Of a stretch of 64,000 nt of DNA, positions 8,142 to 17,195 are shown piece by piece. A model generated the notes under the pieces. It was given only the letters and a program-made list of their open reading frames with translations. It was not told where the DNA came from and did not search any database. This DNA comes from Streptomyces iranensis. GTDB taxonomy: Bacteria; Actinomycetota; Actinomycetes; Streptomycetales; Streptomycetaceae. The translations under genes were made by a program, and so were the position numbers. Numbering within the stretch: position 1 is the stretch's first letter; the number at the start of each line of letters is the position of its first letter. The stretch covers positions 1 through 64,000 of the forward strand of contig NZ_JAGGLR010000017.1 in the NCBI RefSeq assembly GCF_017874715.1, in the 5' to 3' direction.

Positions 8142-9161
8142 TCAGGGGGTGGTCACGGTGCGGCGGAAGTCGCTTGGGTTGACGCCTCGGACCCGTTTGA
8201 ACGCCGCGCTGAACCCGAACGGGTCGGAGTAGCCCACGGTGCGGGCGATGTCCGCGACGGTCGCGGCCTCCCGCTCGACCAGGAGGTCCGCCGCGAGCGT
8301 CATGCGCCAGCGGGTGAGGTAGGTCAGCGGGGGTTCGCCGACCAGGTCGGCGAACCGCTTGGCCAGCGTCGAACGCGACACCCCGGTGCGCTCGGCGAGC
8401 GCGGCGACCGTCCAGGGTGCCGCCGGTTCGGCGTGCAGCAGCCGCAGGGCGTGGCCGACCACCGGGTCCCGCTGGGCGGCCCACCAGGCCGGGGGCTCGC
8501 CACCGGGCCGGTCGAACCACTCGCGCAGCGTGCAGACCAGCATCCAGTCCAGCAGCCGGTCGAGGACGACCTGCTGGCCCGGCGTGTCGACGGCGACCTC
8601 GGCGGCGAGGTGGTCCAGCACGGGGTCGGCCGTGCCCCCGGCGTCCACGCGCAACACGATGGGCAGCGCGTCCAGCAGTCGGCGGCTGATCTCGCCGCGT
8701 ACGGGGTAGGCGCCGACGATCAGCGTCGTCGCACCCTCGCCGTCGCTGTCCTTCCCGCTGCTGCCGTTCCCGCTGCTCTCGTTCCCGTCGCTGTCGTTCC
8801 CGCTGCGGTCATTCCCGCCACCGGCGTCCCCGCCGTCGTCGTGCCAGCCACGCCGATGCCTGGTCCCGCCCTGCTCGGGCGTGGCGCAGTGCTCACCGCA
8901 GGCGATCGGTTCGGCCCGGGTGCCGACCTCGTCGACGAAGGTGAACGTCCCAGGGCCGCGTACGACGATCGTCTCGCGGGCGCGGAGCGGCTCGGGCGGA
9001 CAGTGCTCCGGCACGATCCAGCCCGACCCGGTGAGGACGGTGCACAGGGTCAGCGGCGCGCCGTCCACGAAGTGGAGTGCCCAGGGCGGGGACAGGGTCG
9101 AGCTGCCGAACAACGAGCCGTGGGCTCGCACCCCGCGGATCAGGTCACTGAACGCGTCCAC
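8142..9161 (-). CDS. AraC family regulator with cupin-type sensor domain
   Basis: About 339 residues. The N-terminal half is the AraC-binding-like cupin of this family (VDAFSDLIRGVRAHGS..., with CGEHC near residue 90). The C-terminal AraC domain (about 235-335) has two helix-turn-helix units, WTVAALAERTGVSRSTLAKR and VADIARTVGYSDPFGFSAAF. GTG 9161 gives the usual family start; GTG 9185 would add 8 codons. A 27-residue Gly/Ser/Asp/Asn insert (NDRSGNDSDGNESSGNGSS...) comes from a 15-bp minisatellite between the two domains. It is divergent from an NmrA-like gene, with an inverted repeat between them. Confidence 0.88.
   Translation of the reverse strand: MDAFSDLIRGVRAHGSLFGSSTLSPPWALHFVDGAPLTLCTVLTGSGWIVPEHCPPEPLRARETIVVRGPGTFTFVDEVGTRAEPIACGEHCATPEQGGTRHRRGWHDDGGDAGGGNDRSGNDSDGNESSGNGSSGKDSDGEGATTLIVGAYPVRGEISRRLLDALPIVLRVDAGGTADPVLDHLAAEVAVDTPGQQVVLDRLLDWMLVCTLREWFDRPGGEPPAWWAAQRDPVVGHALRLLHAEPAAPWTVAALAERTGVSRSTLAKRFADLVGEPPLTYLTRWRMTLAADLLVEREAATVADIARTVGYSDPFGFSAAFKRVRGVNPSDFRRTVTTP
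8743..8817 (-). repeat. 15-bp minisatellite inside the AraC gene
   Basis: Five 15-bp units, each ending TTCCCG on the plus strand, encode the flexible Gly/Ser/Asp linker of the AraC regulator. The length is a multiple of three, so copy changes keep the frame. Confidence 0.8.
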
Positions 9162-9185
9162 CTCAGTGAGTTTAGACGAATACAC

Positions 9186-9206
9186 AGGTGATCCAGCTCT
9201 TCACCT
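9186..9206. promoter_or_regulatory. Inverted repeat between AraC and NmrA-like genes
   Basis: AGGTGA and TCACCT, perfect 6-bp arms around a 9-bp spacer, lie in the 82-bp divergent gap. This is a plausible site for the AraC-type regulator. Confidence 0.4.
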
Positions 9207-9243
9207 ATGGGGTCGTCCGAACCGGCCGTGTTCAATCGGCGTC

Positions 9244-10092
9244 ATGAGCAACGACACCACTCTCGTCCTCGGCGCGACCGGCAAGACCGGCCGGCGGGTC
9301 GCCGCCCGGTTGCGGCTGGGCGGCACGCCGGTGCGTGCCGCCTCCCGGTCGAGCCGGATCCGGTTCGACTGGTCCGACCCCGGCAGCTGGGACGCGGCCC
9401 TGCGGGACATCGCCGTCGCCTACGTGGTGGCCCCGCGCGTGCCGGGCCCGGTGCACGAGTTCGTGGCCCGGTCCGAGGCCGCCGGGGTGCGGCGGCTGGT
9501 GCTGCTCTCCGGGCGCGGCGCCGACACCTGGGGCGACTCCACGTTCGGACTGGACATGCGCTCGGCCGAGGATGCCGTGCGCGGCTCGGCGCTGGAGTGG
9601 ACCGTCCTTCGGTCGTCGAACTTCGCCCAGAACTTCGACGAGGACGTCTTCCACGCCCCGCTGGTCGCCGGGGAGCTGGCGCTCCCGGCCGGCGCGGTAC
9701 CCGAGCCGTTCATCGACGTCGAGGACGTCGCCGACGCCGCGGCCGCGGTGCTGACCGAGCCCGGTCGGCACGCCGGACGGGTCTACGAGCTGACCGGACC
9801 GCGTGCTCTCACCTTCGGTGAGGCCGTCGAGCTGATCTCCCGGGCGTCCGGGCGGCCCCTCACCTACCGGCAGGTCTCCCCCGCCGAGTACGCCGCGGCG
9901 CTGGTCGAGGAGGGCGTGAGCGAGGACGACGCCCACCACGTCGCCGAGATGTTCGTACTGATGGAACGCGGGCTGCTCGCCGGGACGACTGATGACCTCG
10001 CCACCGTACTGGGACGGGCACCCCGGTCCTTCGAGGACTACGTCGTACGGGCCGCGGCGTCGGGAGCTTGGCGGCGCCCCGACAGCGGTTGA
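9244..10092 (+). CDS. NmrA/NAD(P)H-binding family protein
   Basis: A 282-residue Rossmann protein. The N-terminal LVLGATGKTGRRVAARL is the GxxGxxG nucleotide-binding loop of the atypical SDR (NmrA, SDR_a5) group. TVLRSSNFAQNFDED and EPFIDVEDVADAAAAVL are further family marks. The active-site Tyr-x-x-x-Lys of classical SDRs is not obvious, so it may be a redox sensor or a quinone-type reductase. The ATG at 9244 suits the family start. It pairs divergently with the AraC regulator; a PPOX-like gene follows 88 bp downstream and may be cotranscribed. Confidence 0.88.
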   Translation: MSNDTTLVLGATGKTGRRVAARLRLGGTPVRAASRSSRIRFDWSDPGSWDAALRDIAVAYVVAPRVPGPVHEFVARSEAAGVRRLVLLSGRGADTWGDSTFGLDMRSAEDAVRGSALEWTVLRSSNFAQNFDEDVFHAPLVAGELALPAGAVPEPFIDVEDVADAAAAVLTEPGRHAGRVYELTGPRALTFGEAVELISRASGRPLTYRQVSPAEYAAALVEEGVSEDDAHHVAEMFVLMERGLLAGTTDDLATVLGRAPRSFEDYVVRAAASGAWRRPDSG

Positions 10093-10180
10093 CCGAGCCG
10101 CTTGACCATCGTCCTCCGTCCTCGGAACGGCCCCGTTCCGCCGTTCCCTCTCACCTGTTGCACCTATCGGAAGGGTCGTG

Positions 10181-10609
10181 ATGAGCACCGACGCCAGTTC
10201 GCTGACCGCCCAGGACCTCGAGTTCCTCCGCCGCCCCCTGCACGGGTTCCTGTCCGTGGCCGACGGACCGATCCCGCCACAGCCCCGGCCGGTGTGGTTC
10301 GAGGCCACTGCCGAGGGCACGATCCAGCTGTTCACGGCCCCGGACTCGCTCAAGGTGCGGCGCCTGCGCCGCGACCCCCGCGCCTCGATCGTCGTCGCCG
10401 CCCCCGTGGGTGAACGCGAGCGCTGGCTGTCGGTCGCCGGCCGCACCACGGTGGAGTCCGGCGGAGCACCCGAGCTGTGCGCCCGGCTGGCCGCTCGCTA
10501 CTGGGACCTCGACGACCCGGCCCGCGCCGATGACCTCGCCGAGATCCTGGCCACGGAGCAGATCCGGCTCGTCATCCACCCGGAGACCGTGAGTCGCTTC
10601 GCGTACTGA
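10181..10609 (+). CDS. Pyridoxamine 5'-phosphate oxidase-like flavoprotein
   Basis: A 142-residue single-domain split-barrel protein of the PPOX class, a group that binds FMN or F420. LHGFLSVADG, PVWFEATAEGTIQLFTAPDS and KVRRLRRDPRASIVVAAP follow the usual strand order, and the RxLRRDPRASI stretch resembles the phosphate-binding segment. GTG 10178 precedes ATG 10181; the ATG is taken because GGAAGG lies about 8 nt upstream. It follows the NmrA-like gene in the same direction. Substrate unknown; a Streptomyces PPOX of this size is usually an F420- or FMN-dependent reductase. Confidence 0.8.
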   Translation: MSTDASSLTAQDLEFLRRPLHGFLSVADGPIPPQPRPVWFEATAEGTIQLFTAPDSLKVRRLRRDPRASIVVAAPVGERERWLSVAGRTTVESGGAPELCARLAARYWDLDDPARADDLAEILATEQIRLVIHPETVSRFAY

Positions 10610-10665
10610 CCTCCGCGACGGCCTGTTGGGGCCACGACGCCATGTCGGGCGTCGTATCGGAGACC

Positions 10666-10732
10666 GTGTCAGGGGCCGTGTCAGGGGCCGTCAGGGGCCG
10701 TGTCAGGGGCCGTCAGGGGCCGTGTCAGGGGC
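10666..10732 (+). repeat. GTGTCAGGGGCC minisatellite before the ABC transporter
   Basis: Six head-to-tail units alternate between 12 bp (GTGTCAGGGGCC) and 10 bp (GTCAGGGGCC). They lie between the PPOX gene and the ABC ATPase, ending 41 bp before its ATG, where a promoter would be expected. Confidence 0.85.
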
Positions 10733-10773
10733 GTGACAGGCGGGTGTCAGGCCCGGCCGGGACCGTGTTGGGC

Positions 10774-11775
10774 ATGAAGAGTTCGGCAATCGCAGTTTCC
10801 GGGCTGCGCAAGGCATATGGCGACAAAGTCGTGCTCGACGGCATCGACTTCGAGGTCGCCGCGGGATCGGTTTTCTCCATGCTCGGCCCGAATGGGGCGG
10901 GCAAGACCACGACCGTGAACGTCCTGACGACGTTGATGAAGGCCGACGCCGGGACGGTGCGGGTCGCCGGGCACGACGTGGTGACCGGGATCAAGGAGGT
11001 GCGCGCGGTCATCGGCGTGACCGGTCAGTTCGCCGCCGTGGACGAGCTGCTGTCGGGCCGGGAGAACCTGCAGCTGATGGCGGACCTGAAGCGCGTGCGC
11101 TCCGGCGACCAGGTGGTCGGGCGGCTGCTGGAGCGGTTCGACCTGGTGGAGTCGGCGGACAAGATGGCGGCGACCTACTCCGGCGGTATGCGCCGGAAGC
11201 TGGACCTGGCGATGACGCTGGTCGGCAACCCTCGGATCATCTTCCTGGACGAGCCGACGACCGGTCTTGACCCGCGCAGCAGGCGCGCGATGTGGGGGAT
11301 CGTCCGCGAGTTGGTGGCCGACGGCACCACCATCTTCCTCACCACCCAGTACCTCGACGAAGCCGATCAGCTCGCCGACCGGATCGCGGTGCTCGACCAG
11401 GGCCGCCTGGTCGCCCAGGGCACCTCCGAGGAGCTCAAGCGCCAGGTCCCCGGCACGCATGTCCGGCTCCGGTTCGCCGGTCTCCGCGAACTCAACGCGG
11501 CGGCGCAGGCCCTGCCCGGATCCACGTGGGACGACCAGGAGCTGACCCTGAGGGTGCCCAGCAACGGCGACTCGAAGTCGCTGCGGGCCCTGCTGGACAA
11601 GCTCGATGAGCAGGCGATCACCGCAGAGGAGTTCTCGGTGCACACACCGGACCTCGATGACGTCTTCTTCGCCCTGACCGGTCACGCCACACAGACCTCG
11701 GACACCACACGGGCCGCGGACACCACACGGGCCGCAGACACCACACACGCCACCACGGAGGCGATCGCGGAATGA
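10774..11775 (+). CDS. ABC exporter ATP-binding protein, DrrA-like
   Basis: A 333-residue ATPase of the drug-exporting DrrA class. Walker A is MLGPNGAGKTTTVNVL (about residue 38), the signature is TYSGGMRRKLDLAMTL, Walker B is PRIIFLDEPTTGLDPRSRR, and the switch His is replaced in the FLTTQYLDEADQLADR context typical of DrrA. The C-terminus ends in repeated ADTTRA units before TEAIAE. The ATG at 10774 fits the family start but has only a weak ribosome-binding site. It overlaps the permease by ATGA, so the two form one exporter. The substrate is not readable; DrrA relatives export anthracyclines and other hydrophobic compounds. Confidence 0.93.
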   Translation: MKSSAIAVSGLRKAYGDKVVLDGIDFEVAAGSVFSMLGPNGAGKTTTVNVLTTLMKADAGTVRVAGHDVVTGIKEVRAVIGVTGQFAAVDELLSGRENLQLMADLKRVRSGDQVVGRLLERFDLVESADKMAATYSGGMRRKLDLAMTLVGNPRIIFLDEPTTGLDPRSRRAMWGIVRELVADGTTIFLTTQYLDEADQLADRIAVLDQGRLVAQGTSEELKRQVPGTHVRLRFAGLRELNAAAQALPGSTWDDQELTLRVPSNGDSKSLRALLDKLDEQAITAEEFSVHTPDLDDVFFALTGHATQTSDTTRAADTTRAADTTHATTEAIAE

Positions 11776-12536
11776 GCACTGTCTCGACGTCGTTCGGCGA
11801 CGCGGCGATCATGCTGCGTCGCAACTTCAAGCACACGGTCAGGAATCCGGTCACGGTCTTCCAGGCGGTCCTGTTCCCCGTCGTGATGATGCTGATGTTC
11901 GTCTACGTCTTCGGCGGCGCCTTCAAGGTCACCGGCGAGTACGTCGATTACGCGGTGCCCGGCCTGACCGTCATGGCCATCACGTACGGGTTGGGCCCGA
12001 CCGCTGCGGCCGTGAACGGCGACATGACGAAGGGCATCAACAACCGGTTCAAGGCCATGGACGTCTCCCACGGCGCCGTGCTGGCCGGTTATGTCGTCTC
12101 CACCACGGTGCGCAGTCTGATCGCCGACGCGGTCATCATCGGCGTCGGCTTCGCGATGGGGTTCCGTCCGCACGCCGGCCTCCTCCAGTGGCTCGCCGTG
12201 ATCGGCCTCATGCTGTTGCTCGCCTTCGCGACCAGCTGGCTCACGGTCGCCATGGGCCTGGCCGCGAAGACCGTGGAGTCGGCGGGCATGGCCACCGTGC
12301 CGCTGATCATGCTGCCGTTCCTGAGCAGCGCGTTCGTGCCCGCGGACACGATGGGGGCTGGTGTGCGGCAGTTCGCGGAGTACCAGCCCTTCACCCCGAT
12401 CATCGAGACGCTGCGCGGGCTGCTGTCGGGCGGCCACCCGTCGACCGGCGACGCGTTCGCGGCCGTCGCCTGGTGCGTCGGGTTCGCGCTCGTCGGGTAC
12501 GTGTGGGCGATCGCCACGTTCAGGAAGCGAGCGTGA
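11772..12536 (+). CDS. ABC-2 type permease, DrrB-like
   Basis: A 254-residue inner-membrane protein with six predicted segments, the expected size for DrrB. VFQAVLFPVVMMLMFVYVFG and MLPFLSSAFVPADTMG are typical ABC-2 family stretches. The ATG overlaps the stop of the ATPase gene, giving translational coupling. Its last 17 bp overlap the 3' end of the converging SARP-like regulator gene on the other strand. It presumably forms an A2B2 exporter with the upstream ATPase. Confidence 0.92.
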   Translation: MSTVSTSFGDAAIMLRRNFKHTVRNPVTVFQAVLFPVVMMLMFVYVFGGAFKVTGEYVDYAVPGLTVMAITYGLGPTAAAVNGDMTKGINNRFKAMDVSHGAVLAGYVVSTTVRSLIADAVIIGVGFAMGFRPHAGLLQWLAVIGLMLLLAFATSWLTVAMGLAAKTVESAGMATVPLIMLPFLSSAFVPADTMGAGVRQFAEYQPFTPIIETLRGLLSGGHPSTGDAFAAVAWCVGFALVGYVWAIATFRKRA

Positions 12537-15500
12537 CCTCGACCAGCTGGGACCAACTGGTGCGCGTCCCGTCCCGAGTCGCCTCGGCGAACTTCGCGTC
12601 GCCGAGGCGGCACCGCGCGGCCCGCTCGATCCGGGCCAGGTCCGGGTGAGCGCGGTCCCGCAGCCCGCGTACGCCCGCGCTCGCCGCGAGCAGCCGCGCG
12701 GCCTGCTCGTGCTCGTCGCGGCGCAGTGCCAGGTCCGCGACCCCGACGAGCACATGCGCGATCACCAGCGCGTGTCCCACCTCGGACGCCGCCTCGCAGG
12801 CCGCCGCGCGGTGCGCCCGGACCTCGTCGAGGTCGTCGGCGAGGTAGCCGAGCAGATCGTGCGTCACCGCGCGGACGTCCGCCCGCTCCGCCTCGTCGCC
12901 CAGCATGGCCGTCGCGAGGCCGAGTTGCCGGTGCGCCTCCTCGGCGTCGCCGTCCCACCGGGCGAGTTCCGCCCTCGAGAAAGCCAGTTCGGCCAGCGCG
13001 TCCGGCCAGGTGACCCGGTCCGCGCACCGCTGCGCCTCGGCGATGGCGGCCGCACCGGCGTCCTTCTCGCCCAGCAGCCAGTACAGCTGCGCCTGCCGCG
13101 ACCGCATCCGGATGACGTCCTCGGTGGCACCGACCTCGCTGACGACCGCGATCGCCTGCTCGTAGCGCTCGCACGCACCGGCGAAGTCGCCGCGTATGGC
13201 GAGCAGGTTCGCCAGCTCGGTCAGGGCGAGCGAGATCCCGTACCGCTCGCCGAGCGCCCGGAACTCGGCGAGCGCCGCCTCCAGGTGAGCCTCCGCGGCC
13301 GGGCCGTCCTGGCCGTCGTGCCCGCCCCGCCCGAACACGATCCGCATCTTGCCCATGTGCCACCGGGCCAGCGCGCGCACCCAGGGGTCCTCGTCGTCCA
13401 GCAGCGGTGCGAACGCGGTCAGGGCCACTTCGGGCGCGTGCAGCATGCGTTCCAGGACCGCGATGAACTTCACCCCCGGGTGGGGGTGGCCGTGCCGGCT
13501 GAGCCGGTGCGCCTCGTGGATCCACTCCGCGGCCTGGCGCTCGTCGCTCCGCCCGGAGGTCACGAAGTGCACGATCAGCGCGTACACCATGGCCCGTACG
13601 TCGTCGGGCACCTCCCCGGGCGTCCTGGTGGCCGCGGTGATCAGCTCCAGGCCCTCGGTCCTGCGCCCGCCGAGCCACCAGTACCAGCCCGCGCCCGCCG
13701 CGAGCCGCATCGCCGCCCACGCCTCGCCCGCCGCGAGCGCGCCGCGCATCGCCGCACCGATGTTGTCGTGCTCGGCCTCGAGCGTGGCCAGCCACTCCAC
13801 CTGCTCGGCGCGGCGCAGACGCGGCTCCGCGGTCTCGGTGAGCTCGGTGAAGTGGGCGAGATGCGCATGGCGCGCCAGGTCCGACTCCCCCGCCTCCGCG
13901 AGCCGGTGCCCGGCGTACTCCTTGATCGTGCCGATCATGCGATAGCGCGGGGCGCTGCCGCCCTCGGCGACCAGCAGCGACTTCTCGGTCAGCGCGGTGA
14001 GCAGCTCCAGCACCTGCTCCTGTTCGACTCCGCCGCCCGCGCAGACCCGTTCGGCGGCGTCCAGGCTCGCCCCGCCCGAGAACACCGAGAGTCTCCGCAA
14101 CACCATCCGTTCGGCGTCGGTGAGCAGCTCCCAGCTCCAGTCGACCACCGCGCGCAGCGTCTTGTGCCGCGGCAACGCGGTACGGCTGCCGCTGGTCAGC
14201 AGGCGGAACCGGTCGTCGAGCCGGTGGGCGAGCTGGTCGATGGACATGGTGCGCAACCGGGCCGCGGCCAGTTCGATCGCCAGCGGCATCCCGTCCAGCG
14301 CCCGGCAGACGCGGACCATCGTCGCCAGCGTGTGGGCGTCCGCCGCGAGGCCCCGGCGCACCGCCCCGGCCCGGTCCCGTAGCAGCTGGACAGCGGGCGC
14401 GGACCCGATCCCGTCCGGGCCCGCGTCCCCCTCCGGCAGGGCCAGCGGCTCGACCGGCCACAGCGCCTCCCCGGTGATGCCGAGCGGTTCCCGGCTCGTC
14501 GCCAGGATCCGCAGCCGCCGGCACTCCCCGAGCACCCGGTGGGCGAACATCGCCGCGGACTCGATCACATGCTCGCAGTTGTCCAGGATCAGCAGCGCCT
14601 CCCGCTCGCGGACTGCGGCGATGAGCCGGTCGGTCAGCTCCGCGTTCGGGGCCGCGCCGAGCAGGGCGTCCCGGAGGCCGAGCCCGGTGAGCGCGGGCTG
14701 CGCCACGTCGCCGTCCGCGCCGATGGCGGCGAGCTCCACCAGCCAGGCCCCGTCCGGCAGTTCGCCGAGCAGCGTGCGCGCGGTCTCCGTGGCCAGCCTG
14801 GTCTTTCCCGCGCCGCCCGGCCCGATCACGGTGGTGAGCCGGTGCTCGGCGATGAGCCCACGGACCGCGGCGACATCGGCGCCTCTGCCGACGAAGCTGG
14901 TCAGCTCGGCGCGCAGGTTGCTCTTACGGTTGGTCTCCCCACGCCCCAGCTCGCCACGGCCCAGCTCGCCGCGCCCCAGCTCGCCCCGCAACAGCGCGAT
15001 GTGCAACGCGGCCAGCTCCGGCGAGGGGTCGACGCCCAGCGCGTCGGCCAGCGCGTCCCGCGCGCGCTGGTACACCTGCAGCGCCTCGCTGTCCCGACCG
15101 GCCGCGACGAGGGCCCGCATCAGCGCGCCGACGAGCCGCTCCCGCACCGGGTGCGCGGCCACCAGGTCGGTCAGCTCCGCCACCAGCTCCGCACCCCGAC
15201 CGAGGGTGACCTCCACCTCGGCCCGCTCCTCCGTGGCGGTCAGCCGCAACCCCTCGAGCCGTACGACCGCGGCCTCGAAAGCGGCGCTGTCCCGCAGACC
15301 GACGTCCTGCATGGCCGCACCGCGCCACAGCTCGAGGCCCTCGCGCAACAGCCGCGCCCGCCGGGCCCCGTCCCCGGCACGGGCGGCCTGACCCGCGGCG
15401 ACGAGCCGTTCGAACCGCACGGCATCCACGGCATCGGGGGCCACCATCAGCCGATAGCCGTCCGTCTGCCCCTCGATCACCCCGCCCGGCAGCGCCTTCC

Positions 15501-15711
15501 GCAGCCGGGAAACCAAACGCTGCAGGGCGTTCGCCGCATCGGCGGGCGGCTGCTCACCCCAGATCCAGTCGACGAGCGACGCCTTCGGGACCACCTGCCC
15601 CGGCCTGAGCGCAAGGGCGACCAGCAGTCCGCGCAACCGCGCCCCCGGCACGTCGGCCGAGCCGCCGTCGTCCGTGCGAACCTCGAGTGGCCCCAGCATC
15701 CCGATCTGCAC
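12520..15711 (-). CDS. BTAD/NB-ARC transcriptional regulator (AfsR/SARP-like)
   Basis: A 1063-residue regulator. An OmpR-type winged helix occupies about residues 1-95 (MLGPLEVRTDDGGSADVPGA) and a bacterial transcriptional activation domain about 100-245. A signal ATPase follows with Walker A VIGPGGAGKTRLATETAR, Walker B ALLILDNCEHV and the ATSREPLGITGE sensor. TPR-like helices continue to the end. GTG 15711 starts the conserved domain; longer in-frame starts run into a non-conserved stretch. A GELGR repeat (15 bp, about four units near 14938-14990) links the DNA-binding and ATPase parts. It converges on drrB and may sense an intracellular signal controlling neighbouring metabolism or export. 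Confidence 0.9.
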   Translation of the reverse strand: MQIGMLGPLEVRTDDGGSADVPGARLRGLLVALALRPGQVVPKASLVDWIWGEQPPADAANALQRLVSRLRKALPGGVIEGQTDGYRLMVAPDAVDAVRFERLVAAGQAARAGDGARRARLLREGLELWRGAAMQDVGLRDSAAFEAAVVRLEGLRLTATEERAEVEVTLGRGAELVAELTDLVAAHPVRERLVGALMRALVAAGRDSEALQVYQRARDALADALGVDPSPELAALHIALLRGELGRGELGRGELGRGETNRKSNLRAELTSFVGRGADVAAVRGLIAEHRLTTVIGPGGAGKTRLATETARTLLGELPDGAWLVELAAIGADGDVAQPALTGLGLRDALLGAAPNAELTDRLIAAVREREALLILDNCEHVIESAAMFAHRVLGECRRLRILATSREPLGITGEALWPVEPLALPEGDAGPDGIGSAPAVQLLRDRAGAVRRGLAADAHTLATMVRVCRALDGMPLAIELAAARLRTMSIDQLAHRLDDRFRLLTSGSRTALPRHKTLRAVVDWSWELLTDAERMVLRRLSVFSGGASLDAAERVCAGGGVEQEQVLELLTALTEKSLLVAEGGSAPRYRMIGTIKEYAGHRLAEAGESDLARHAHLAHFTELTETAEPRLRRAEQVEWLATLEAEHDNIGAAMRGALAAGEAWAAMRLAAGAGWYWWLGGRRTEGLELITAATRTPGEVPDDVRAMVYALIVHFVTSGRSDERQAAEWIHEAHRLSRHGHPHPGVKFIAVLERMLHAPEVALTAFAPLLDDEDPWVRALARWHMGKMRIVFGRGGHDGQDGPAAEAHLEAALAEFRALGERYGISLALTELANLLAIRGDFAGACERYEQAIAVVSEVGATEDVIRMRSRQAQLYWLLGEKDAGAAAIAEAQRCADRVTWPDALAELAFSRAELARWDGDAEEAHRQLGLATAMLGDEAERADVRAVTHDLLGYLADDLDEVRAHRAAACEAASEVGHALVIAHVLVGVADLALRRDEHEQAARLLAASAGVRGLRDRAHPDLARIERAARCRLGDAKFAEATRDGTRTSWSQLVEVTLAS

Positions 15712-15808
15712 CCGCTGATTTTGCCACGGGCGTGTCGCGAGGCATCTCGGGCCGCCGACGGGCTTGAGGAGGCAGCCTGATAGTTCGCGCACATGGGAGG
15801 ATCGGGCC

Positions 15809-16837
15809 ATGTGCCCACCGCCGCCGTTCGGGGAGAAGCTGCGGGCCGAACTGGGTTCGCCCCGCCGGGCCCGCAGACTGGACAGCAGTCCGCGATCGCA
15901 GGTATGGCGGGCCGAGCTGTCCGGCACACCGGTAGTGGTCAAGCAGCTCATCGAAGGCCCGGAGGCCGCCGGGAGATACGCCCGCGAGGTGGCCGCGTTA
16001 CGGCTCGCGTCCCGGGTCGACCCGCCCGTCGCGCCACGGCTCCTCGGCACCGACCCCGACGAACGGGTGCTGGTCCTGGAGGACTTGGGCGATCAACCGC
16101 CGGCCGACGACTGGGTGATCGGCTACGCCGAGGCGCTGGCCCGGCTCCACGCGGCCACCAGCCCCGACGACGTCGGCCTCCTCCCCGCCTGGTCCGGCCC
16201 CGCGAGAGAGGACATCGGCTCCTTCCTCGGGCTCGCCCAGACCCTCGGCCGCACGGTGCCATCCGTTGTACGGACCGAGCTGGACGACCTCGTGAACCGC
16301 CTGACCCACGCACCCGGTCACGCCCTGCTGCACGGCGACCCCTGCCCCGGCAACGACATCCACACCGGCGACGGGGTCAGGTTCATCGACTTCGAACAGG
16401 CCGCGCTCGGCAACGGGCTCATGGAACTCGCCTACCTGCGCATCGGCTTCCCGACCTGCTGGTGCGCCACAGCCCCGGCCCCACCACTGCTGGACGCGGC
16501 GGAGGCCGCCTACCGCACGGCCTGGCGCCATGCGACAGGCGCCGACGTCCAGGACGATCTCACCGACGCGTGCGCGGGCTGGCTGCTGCGCGGCGACGCG
16601 CTCGTCGAGCGGGCTCACCGGGGAATCGCCGACCACCTGTCCAAGGTCCCCCACAAGGACTGGCGGTGGGGCACGGCGACGGCCCGCCAGCGGCTCGTCC
16701 ACCGCCTCGGGACCGTCGGCCGGATGACCACGAGCGGCGGCGAACTCGAGCATCTGGGCCGGCTCGCCATGGCCATGCGCGCCGCGATGCTCACCCGTTG
16801 GCCCGCGCTCCAGCCACTACCCTCGCGGCGGCCCTAG
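15809..16837 (+). CDS. Aminoglycoside phosphotransferase family kinase
   Basis: A 342-residue APH/choline-kinase-fold protein. The catalytic loop HGDPCPGN (about residue 178) and the following FIDFEQAALGNGLMELAYL supply the Asp and metal-binding residues. An N-lobe Lys is in TPVVVKQLI and a hinge in RVLVLEDLG. The usual loop is HGDxxxxN and is complete. The ATG at 15809 has GGGAGG 8 nt upstream. It is divergent from the SARP-like gene. Family members phosphorylate antibiotics or small alcohols; the substrate here is unknown and resistance should not be assumed. Confidence 0.85.
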   Translation: MCPPPPFGEKLRAELGSPRRARRLDSSPRSQVWRAELSGTPVVVKQLIEGPEAAGRYAREVAALRLASRVDPPVAPRLLGTDPDERVLVLEDLGDQPPADDWVIGYAEALARLHAATSPDDVGLLPAWSGPAREDIGSFLGLAQTLGRTVPSVVRTELDDLVNRLTHAPGHALLHGDPCPGNDIHTGDGVRFIDFEQAALGNGLMELAYLRIGFPTCWCATAPAPPLLDAAEAAYRTAWRHATGADVQDDLTDACAGWLLRGDALVERAHRGIADHLSKVPHKDWRWGTATARQRLVHRLGTVGRMTTSGGELEHLGRLAMAMRAAMLTRWPALQPLPSRRP

Positions 16838-17107
16838 CGCGGCGCGGTCAGCCGGGTACGTCCACGCGCCGCGTGCCGATCACCGACAGCAGCCGCAGAA
16901 CCTCCTCCACCGGGGAGCCGGGTCGGCCGTGTAGCTCACGACTCGCTGGTCCCGGGCGTGATCGACCAGCTCAACGCCCACACCCCGCTGCGCCGCGCCG
17001 CCGAGCCCGAGGAGGTCGCCGAGACCGCCGCCTGGCTGCTGAGCGACCGCGCCTCCTACGTCACCGGAGTGGTCCTCCCCGTCGACGGCGGCATGCGGGT
17101 CTCGTGA
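16838..17107 (+). pseudogene. Mosaic of gene relics, including an SDR C-terminus
   Basis: From about 16931 to the stop at 17107 the plus strand reads VPGVIDQLNAHTPLRRA and then SDRASYVTGVVLPVDGGMRV, the unmistakable C-terminus of a classical short-chain dehydrogenase. There is no N-terminus. Just left, the minus strand at about 16850-16940 encodes SPVEEVLRLLSVIGTRRVDV and a stop, the tail of some other unrecognised protein. The junction of two unrelated tails suggests past deletion or recombination at the edge of the decayed island. Confidence 0.65.
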
Positions 17108-17163
17108 GCCGAGGAAGCGTTCTGGCTTTCGCTCGTAGCGGCGCTGCGGCCTGCCACCGGCGT

Positions 17164-17180
17164 ATCAGGCCATGCTCGGC
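17164..17180 (+). repeat. 17-bp direct repeat, copy 1
   Basis: ATCAGGCCATGCTCGGC is repeated exactly at 18122-18138, followed in both places by N-TTG. The two copies bracket the intact hypothetical gene and a decayed stretch. Confidence 0.5.
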
Positions 17181-17195
17181 GTTGCGATGGTTTCG

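Noticed and set aside
10642..10773. N-terminal extension of the DrrA-like ATPase
   Set aside because: It is made only of the minisatellite (SGAVSGAVRGRVRG) and is not expected in the family.
12361..14382. 673-codon plus-strand frame inside the SARP-like gene
   Set aside because: It is antisense to the TPR and NB-ARC parts of a clear regulator; the product is low-complexity.
15809..16837. Antibiotic-resistance gene call for the APH-fold kinase
   Set aside because: The fold is shared with choline and other small-molecule kinases; nothing in the sequence shows aminoglycoside binding.
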